From Trichaptum fuscoviolaceum (taxonomy: Eukaryota > Basidiomycota > Agaricomycetes > Hymenochaetales > Trichaptaceae): 64,000 bases of DNA. The stretch spans positions 1,488,001 to 1,552,000 of the forward strand of contig CAJSYZ010000004.1 of assembly GCA_910574455.1 (NCBI GenBank). The letters run 5' to 3'. Every line of letters starts with the position of its first letter. Position 1 is the stretch's first letter. Both the position numbers and the translations under genes were made by a program. Under the pieces are notes generated by a model. The model had not been told where the DNA came from, made no database searches, and worked only from the letters and a program-made list of their open reading frames with translations. Positions 57,673 to 64,000 of the stretch are shown in pieces.

Positions 57673-60600
57673 ATGTCGGATGTCGTGCAACTTGAATTTG
57701 ATGTATGCCCTTCTTTCATATATTGTTGCTATCCGTATTAACCTGTTGCTCTCAACTCGAAGGCAAAGATAGTACTCCGACACGAAGTCCGAGTCGTAAA
57801 CGGTGCCAGTGATGGCGCTGACTCCGAGTCCCACTGGCAGTCGGAAATTTCCAATCTACTAGTATTTAATGTATGTTTTGTACTATGCGACAAGATTTAT
57901 ATCGTGGCCTCTTCCTAAGTTATACTGACATTCTGCCTTTCGCTTCTGCTCAAGCTTAACAACGTTACTCCTGAGAAGAGAGACTTTATCAAGCAATTAT
58001 TGCAGCCAAACTTACCTACTAGTACAAGTACTAACAACAATTCAAACATCGACTTTGAAGTAATATGTCTCGATATTTATTTTAATCTGCCGTGATGTTG
58101 ATGTGTCCCCCTTTCTTACTTGTTTCAACACTGCCTGACATCAAGATATCGTTTGTACACAATGGCAAAAAAGTTAACAACCAAGTATGTCTTGTTCTCA
58201 TTCTCCCTGATCCACGCTGATTTGTCTCTTTCCCCCATCTCTATCTCACTGGCAAGCAGGATTCTGCCAATGCTGCGGTTGCCTCGCCAGTTCACGAAAC
58301 GCAATTGTCAAGGATTGGTGACAGCGTAAATGTATGTCATGTTACTTTTGTTTGTTATCATGCATAATGAATTCTCATCGTCTCATGTAAAGACGTCCAA
58401 TGCGCCTTCAGTAGACAGTACTAAGCAGAAGTTGTTGCCACGAGTGACACAAGAGACATCCTCGGAAGAGAAACAACTCAACCTGAGTTCCGGTATCGCA
58501 TCAAGCAAGGAAGAGTCTACAGTTCTCGAAACGCAATTGTCAAGGATTGGTGACAGCGTAAATGTATGTCATGTTACTTTTGTTTGTTATCATGCATAAT
58601 GAATTCTCATCGTCTCATGTAAAGACGTCCAATGCGCCTTCAGTAGACAGTACTAAGCAGAAGTTGTTGCCACGAGTGACACAAGAGACATCCTCGGAAG
58701 AGAAACAACTCAACCTGAGTTCCGGTATCGCATCAAGCAAGGAAGAGTCTACAGTTCTCGAAACGCAATTGTCAAGGATTGGTGACAGCGTAAATGTATG
58801 TCATGTTACTTTTGTTTGTTATCATGCATAATGAATTCTCATCGTCTCATGTAAAGACGTCCAATGCGCCTTCAGTAGACAGTACTAAGCAGAAGTTGTC
58901 GCCACGAGTGACACAAGAGACATCCTTGGAAGAGAAACAACTCAACCTGAGTTCCGGTATCGCATCAAGCAAGGAAGAGTCTACAGTTCTCGAAACGCAA
59001 TTGTCAAGGATTGGTGACAGCGTAAATGTATGTCATGTTACTTTTGTTTGTTATCATGCATAATGAATTCTCATCGTCTCATGTAAAGACGTCCAATGCG
59101 CCTTCAGTAGACAGTACTAAGCAGAAGTTGTCGCCACGAGTGACACAAGAGACATCCTCGGAAGAGAAACAACTCAACCTGAGTTCCGGTATCGCATCAA
59201 GCAAGGAAGAGTCTACAGTTCTCGAAACGCAATTGTCAAGGATTGGTGACAGCGTAAATGTATGTCATGTTACTTTTGTTTGTTATCATGCATAATGAAT
59301 TCTCATCGTCTCATGTAAAGACGTCCAATGCGCCTCCAGTAGACAGCAGACGGAAGTTGAAGCCGCCGCCGCGAGTGACTCATGATCAGGAGTCATTCTC
59401 GGACTTCCTCAGTGCCGGTATCGCTACAGGCAACGAAGACTCTCGGGCTACCGATACTGCGGTCGTCGCGCCAGTTCGCGAAACGCAATTGCCGAAGATT
59501 CAAGTTGATGACATCGTAGATGTATGTTTTGCGATGTCATTTGCTTTTTTTTTCAGCCATGCTGATTTGTTACCGTTTCCCTTTCTGCCTCCATTAGACG
59601 TTCAATGGACCTCCAGCACATGGTGTATGGCCGGTACCTCTACCGCCGTCACTGGCAGTGACACAGAAGGCAATCCCGGATACGACCCTTCTCACTGACA
59701 GTTCTATTATCATGTCAATGGAAGCGAAAAATCCTGTGAAGACTCGTAGGATTTGGGATTTGAAGGATCATCTCAACTATTACTGGGGATGTCCGACCAA
59801 CGCTGTTCCTGTCGGGCGTAGTGGATTTTTTGCGGGACGCCAGGAGAACATTTCGGGACCGCATAAGCGCGAGAAAGCGATGAAGCACATAAACGTCCTT
59901 GACAACGACTGCCCTCTGATCGGGCAATGGCCCGTTTTGCTACCTATATTTGAAGACGCTTTCGAACGCTTTCACGTCAGGCATACCGTAACATGCATAG
60001 ATATATGCAAGATTGGATATCATAAAGACGGGAAGGGGAAGGGCGGGAGGTCAGATCCTGTTGTCGTGTGGATTGGAGTAATTCCTTCCGAGTTGGAGGT
60101 GCTTATACCCAACTACAAGAGGCCTGCTGGTGACATTTATTGTGAATGCGCCGATGCGATTAGACGATCCATTCGCAAGCGCTGGAAATTCTCAGGGCGG
60201 TTCGAGGTAGAATTTCGCGAGGCCATTCCTCAGTCGTGTTCCGCAAGTGGAGTGGTACCAACCCCTAATCTCCTGGACGACGGACAACCTCTCGAACACG
60301 AACAACTGCCTGGCCCCGTACCGGCACCTGGACAATCACATGTAGTCGATGGCCTTGCCGCTCCCGTTTCCTCACCTTGTTTTCGACCACTGACAACTGA
60401 TACCATTCCGGATGGCCCGGCTCTTGACCTTCCGCCTGATCGAATCTTGGCTGGAGACTTCGGTGAACCCAGATCTCCTGAATCTATAATTAAGTCTCTA
60501 GAGGCATACACTTCAACCCTTCGAGGAACAAGCATAGGAGTTAGTGGTCGGAACACTTTCAGTACATGGGGTCCCATCATCAAATTTCAGGGGTCAAATA

Positions 60601-61772
60601 AACTGTTCAGTTTGCTCAGCCGACATGCTATATTTTCCGCCTCTAGTCGAAATACTGTCAACGAACTAGTGGACGCCGTTGAAAACCGAGCTGACGAGGA
60701 CCAGCGTTCATCAGATGACGAGGACCAGACATTAGATGACGAGGACAGGCGGGAACCATATCTAGTCCATATTCTACCTGATGCCTACCGTCCCTTTATC
60801 GACAACGAATTCGTCCGAGCGTGGGATGAGCTTGAAAGACACAGCCAGAGATGCAAAGAACGTCTTGCCAAACTGGAATTGATCTTGAAGGATCTCCCAG
60901 CAGATGACAACGGAAGCATCGCAGTCCCACGACACACTATGTATGCTCCTTATGGTGGAATGACGTTCAACATTACCCAAGAACGCAGAAAAATTGAATT
61001 GCTCAACGAATCTACCAGAAAGGCACAGGAGGTCTATGTCGAAGTCCGTCGGAAGGTTTACCATAATTTCAACCTACTTGAACCTAATGGGACTCGCGCT
61101 GGGACCATTGGCTATGTTGTCTATTCGCGTCCAGGCTTTCTGACCTGTGCTGAGACTGGACATAAATTCGGTTTCGATTTTGGATTTGCCCTCGTGCAGC
61201 TGTTCGACAATAAAGTCAACGAATCGAACTTTCAGTGTAACGTCATTCACTTCGGGCAGCATCCTGAGACCAAGCTCATGCGTATTCGGTCCGCCTATAG
61301 AAAAGGAAAGGTTCCGTACCCTACGAATGGACGTCTCGAGATCAAGTCAGGGTATATCGAAAGGTTGGATCAATTGAACCATGAGATTCCGGTTATAAAG
61401 GCTGGTGCTACAACCGGTGTAACAGTTGGACTTGCGAACCCGATGGAGTCTGTGATCTACGCAGTCATACATAGGTCACTCGGCGACGTCTCACCACCAG
61501 AGATTAAAGCTAAGGATATATGCCTTGTCTGGAGTATACCTTCAAAATTCGACTACTGTTTCGCGAAAAGTGGTGATTTTGGCTCTCTCATTGCTACCTT
61601 GGACGGCAAATGGGGCGGAATAATTACCGAAACTTGCGTCAACGGTCATCAAGTTATGACGGGTACTGGCCACGGCGATTTCACCTACGCGCTCCCAGCA
61701 TTCGCTATTGATGCGATGCTTACCTCTGTCAAATTTCCGCCGATCGTTGTACCAACGACACGCAATGACTGA
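57673..61772 (+). CDS. Exon-array protease-like protein, right arm (X2), nucleophile lost
   Basis: Eleven exons, every one a multiple of three and in phase 0: 57673-57702, 57763-57870, 57955-58059, 58146-58184, 58260-58331, four 171-nt exons (58393-58563, 58625-58795, 58857-59027, 59089-59259), variant 59321-59521, main 59598-61772; 1137 aa. N-terminal part has MSDVVQLEFD, HEVRVVNGASDG and TPEKRDFIKQLLQ; then four 57-residue repeats; then the same globular region as in the left arm, a Pro-rich linker and the trypsin-fold region. Here LLSRHA keeps His, the Asp position reads Gly (FGFALVQL), and the GDSG motif is GDFG (Ser codon TCT to TTT). It should therefore be proteolytically dead, though the frame stays open. 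Possibly a binding-only version or early decay. Confidence 0.8.
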
Positions 61773-61919
61773 CTCTGAACAATGAGTCTTTACTTTGTTA
61801 ATATGTCTTTCTTCCGTATTCCTCCACTACTATTCTTACTTATTTCATGCTTTTCTGCTTCAAGTTTTGTCGTGTGTTGTTGTGTACGCTAGTAATGGAA
61901 TATCTGTTGCGAACTTGAG
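58320..61919. repeat. Inverted repeat, right arm (pairs with 50241-54050)
   Basis: See the left arm. The outer end lies at the word GCAACAGA / TCTGTTGC beside AACTTGA; the inner end lies at the array. Five-prime exons 57673-58331 have no counterpart in the left arm but do in the truncated copy (49240-49860), so the left arm lost or replaced them. Confidence 0.88.
58393..59320 (+). repeat. Tandem exon array, right arm: four 232-bp units
   Basis: Units of 171-bp exon plus 61-bp intron, followed by the variant exon. The first two units share TTGTTGCC where the last two have TTGTCGCC, so the array grew or was homogenised in blocks. Splice sites (AAT|GTATGT and GTAAAG|ACG) are identical in all. 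Confidence 0.93.
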
Positions 61920-62221
61920 TATTGAGCCTGAACGACTCTACTAGAAGTTCTATTCTTAGTATAATACTAGTTTCAATTTGAATCTGAGTTACGCCAGTGC
62001 CACTCAGCCTGAGTCACGGTCACGGTGCCGCCGGCGGTGCCAACTTGGACTCGGAGTAGCAGTACTACTTCTAGTACTAGTACTAGTAGGAGCTTGAGTA
62101 CTCCGCGTAGTACTACTCGCTTCAACTTGAAGAACAGCACACTCAGATTGGCACTACTACTACTACTACTAGTAGTACCAGTACTACTAGAAGTTCTATA
62201 TGTGCAAGTCTGCTACCTGAA
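61773..62221. other. 3' flank of right-arm gene with word-repeat cluster
   Basis: After the arm ends near 61919, GCCAGTGCCACTCAGCCTGA, TTGGACTCGGAG and long ACTAGTACTAGTAG runs follow. No gene seen; may hold the promoter of the next gene. Confidence 0.5.
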
Positions 62222-64000
62222 ATGTTAAACTCGAACTTCGAAACCTCAGGCTCTCGCCACCGCTGTGACTGGCTCCTAACGACACGATCCCGGAGCCTGA
62301 GTCCCACCTGCAGTTGCGGTCATTGTGTCTGGCGCTGCCGCCTTACTACTACTACTAGTAGCAGTGTCACACCTGTATCGTCGTCTCTGGCAGCCAAGAC
62401 TCAAGGACACCGGTATCAGGAGTCAGATCAAGAACTTGAAGAACAACAAGAAGTCTCGGACGACCACTGCTGTGCCAGTGATCAAAGTTGCTCGCACCAG
62501 TACCATACTCATACTACACTGGCACAGGACCGAGGTAGACCCACCCGGGTTGACTCCAGACGTACTCGCAGCCCAAGACGTAGCCTGAGGTCTTCCGACG
62601 ATCCAAACAACACCATGCAATTCCAGAAACAGCATGATGCTATGCATTTTACTCGCAGCAGTGGTAGCCCAGTATCGGTCAACGAACACTCAATCTCTCT
62701 CTCAAAGTCGCTGGATCGGTGGGACCAATTTCATGGGCACCAACCAACATCGCGGCGAACTTCTTATAGGAAGGGCTTGACGCCATCCCACTCGGCTCCT
62801 CCAAGTCAACGATCTGACAGCGCCGGGCGAGGACGAGCTCAGTCTACGATTCTCTTAAACAGCCCGAGGGGTAACGTGTTGGAGGCGCACAATGGCCCAG
62901 TGGAATATAATCTTGATAATGTGGAAGGCCCAAGAAAGGAACCTGTCTGGGGGGTCAAAGCTGAGATCAACGAGTTAAAGTCGGCTCCTTCAGGTATTTA
63001 CTATTCTCAATTGATATCTATTGATAATTGCTTATAAGCGCAAATTATGAGCCTTTATCGCTAGGGCAACTCTTAAACAAGATATAATTCGGCAAAAGGA
63101 TATATATAGGTGTCTATCATCCGGAACAAATGAACACGACGAGGCCATGCAAAATAGTTGTGATTTAAGTGTATTGGATCCTGCTAGGATGGGAGAGCAA
63201 GGAGAGCAAGAGATGGGACAGGATGCATCAGTCGTGCAGACGGAAGACGATGATCTTCGTGCAGAGGTAGCCGCTCTGAGAAACGAGGTGACGGAAATGA
63301 AGAAGGCATACCAAGCAAAGTTTCAAGAACTCACGAGCCTTAGCGAATCCTTCAGTAAACAGGAGAAGCTTGTCGAAGAGGTTTTTGAAACTGTCGATCT
63401 ATTATGTGAAAGTGTTGATGGGGTATGTAATGATCATACTTCTTAACATTGATTCTAAATGTCTGACAGTCTTCATCTAGAATCAAGTGGCGAAGGATGG
63501 GGTGACCTTGAGGTCTTTCCTGGAGGACCTTCAACGCTATGTTGTTCACGGCTTGTTTTTCCTCCTTCCCTTTAAAAAGTCTGAGAGGGAAGCTTGCCTT
63601 CAGTTCCGAGGCCAGCGAAAGGTAGAATGGATGAGCTTCAACCTTCAGATGAAACATATCTTTGTGAACTATCATAAAACTCTTCCTGGCGAAGGAAATT
63701 CTCTCCGTCTGGTTCAATCGAGGTCCCCATTGGGAGAAAGTCTATATCCGATGGACGAAAGAACGCGCTTTCGAGAAAGAGAATATCTGCCCAGGCTGCG
63801 AGAGCAGAAGTACTGTTTGGATTACACTGACAACAAGCTCGAGCTTCCAATATTTAAGTCTGGGATATTCTATTTCTTCATCCCCCTGTTCCTAGCCCAT
63901 TACATTGCGTATAGGAACCACATCGAACTTCTGGACGAGATGATTCACGTGTTTCGCAACCGCATTGAACTGCACGAGAAGGAAGGAGGAGGTGTAACGA
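62222..64000 (+). CDS. Coiled-coil/one-TM protein, unknown function (partial, runs off right edge)
   Basis: Three blocks are open on the plus strand. 62222-63010 is Ser/Arg/Gln-rich and disordered (RSSDDPNNTMQFQKQHDAMH, SPRGNVLEAHNGPVEYNL) and ends EINELKSAPSG before GTATTT; whether it joins the rest is uncertain. 63147-63422 is a coiled coil (DDLRAEVAALRNEVTEMKK ... SKQEKLVEEVFETVD). A GT-AG intron (63423-63480) leads to 63481-64000, which stays open to the edge: RSFLEDLQRYVVHGLFFLLP, then a basic/aromatic part, and a hydrophobic helix (SGIFYFFIPLFLAHYIAY) followed by HIELLDEMIHVFRNRIELHE. It is the first gene outside the right arm and may belong to the same locus. No family recognised. Confidence 0.55.

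Noticed and set aside
58330..59300. Series of identical 89-aa reading frames starting MYVMLLLFVIMHNEF
   Set aside because: They begin in the TAA/GTATGT border of one repeat unit and read through the 61-bp intron; the hydrophobic start is translated intron. The real coding part is the 57-codon exon.
59598..59700. Protein start at GTG (residues following TQKAIPD) for the arm genes
   Set aside because: The frame stays open upstream to a proper splice acceptor (CCATTAG|ACG) and joins the variant exon in phase 0; GTG is not a normal nuclear start.

Overview
This window looks like nuclear DNA of a mushroom-forming basidiomycete (Agaricomycetes). Reasons: genes are split by many short GT-AG introns of about 45-90 bases; there is a CTR copper transporter, a UBA/UBX protein, UbiA prenyltransferases and a basidiomycete-type adenylation-thiolation (NRPS-like) enzyme; and there is a Plavaka-type transposase. 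No rRNA, confident tRNA or CRISPR was seen. All functions are read from sequence motifs only.

Left third (1-17.4 kb) is a specialised-metabolism locus made of duplicated pieces. A UbiA prenyltransferase runs off the left edge (minus). An intact UbiA gene (3967-5013, plus) converges on a ruined adenylation-thiolation gene (5251-10053, minus) that carries a stop, a frameshift, an exon deletion, a 692-bp MITE and a 1.9-kb gene-capturing TIR element. After a bicovalent-flavin oxidase gene (10690-12450, minus) the same convergent pair is repeated (13128-17384), but there the UbiA gene is dead and the adenylation-thiolation gene (14170-16980) is open. The duplicate cassettes have therefore decayed reciprocally, leaving one good copy of each enzyme. 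Prenyltransferase, acid-activating enzyme and flavin oxidase together suggest a meroterpenoid-type pathway; this is inference.

Middle (17.4-33 kb) is ordinary genome: two small signal-peptide/one-TM proteins, a CTR copper transporter, a UBX-domain protein, a long Ser/Pro-rich protein, duplicated non-functional cassettes around the copper gene, and a degenerate ~100-bp satellite-like array.

Right third (33-64 kb) is mobile and repetitive. A Plavaka transposon gene (37887-45258) is split by a complete Tc1/mariner-like element (38720-42158) with an open 847-aa transposase; a divergent companion gene lies at 33312-37607. From 45.5 to 62 kb lies the most unusual locus: three related genes for trypsin-fold protease-like proteins plus a fourth, truncated copy. 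Two of them (50389-54198 minus; 57673-61772 plus) form ~3.7-kb inverted arms around the third (about 54.8-57.1 kb). Both arms carry a tandem array of a 232-bp exon+intron unit: 171-bp exon (57 codons) plus 61-bp intron, all in phase 0, so copies can be gained or lost without breaking the frame. The middle gene keeps a full His-Asp-Ser triad; the right-arm gene has lost the nucleophile (GDSG to GDFG). The truncated copy holds a TG...CA element of 3.0 kb which itself contains a 493-bp TRIM. Spacers between these genes are built from a small vocabulary of near-palindromic words. A coiled-coil/TM gene runs off the right edge.
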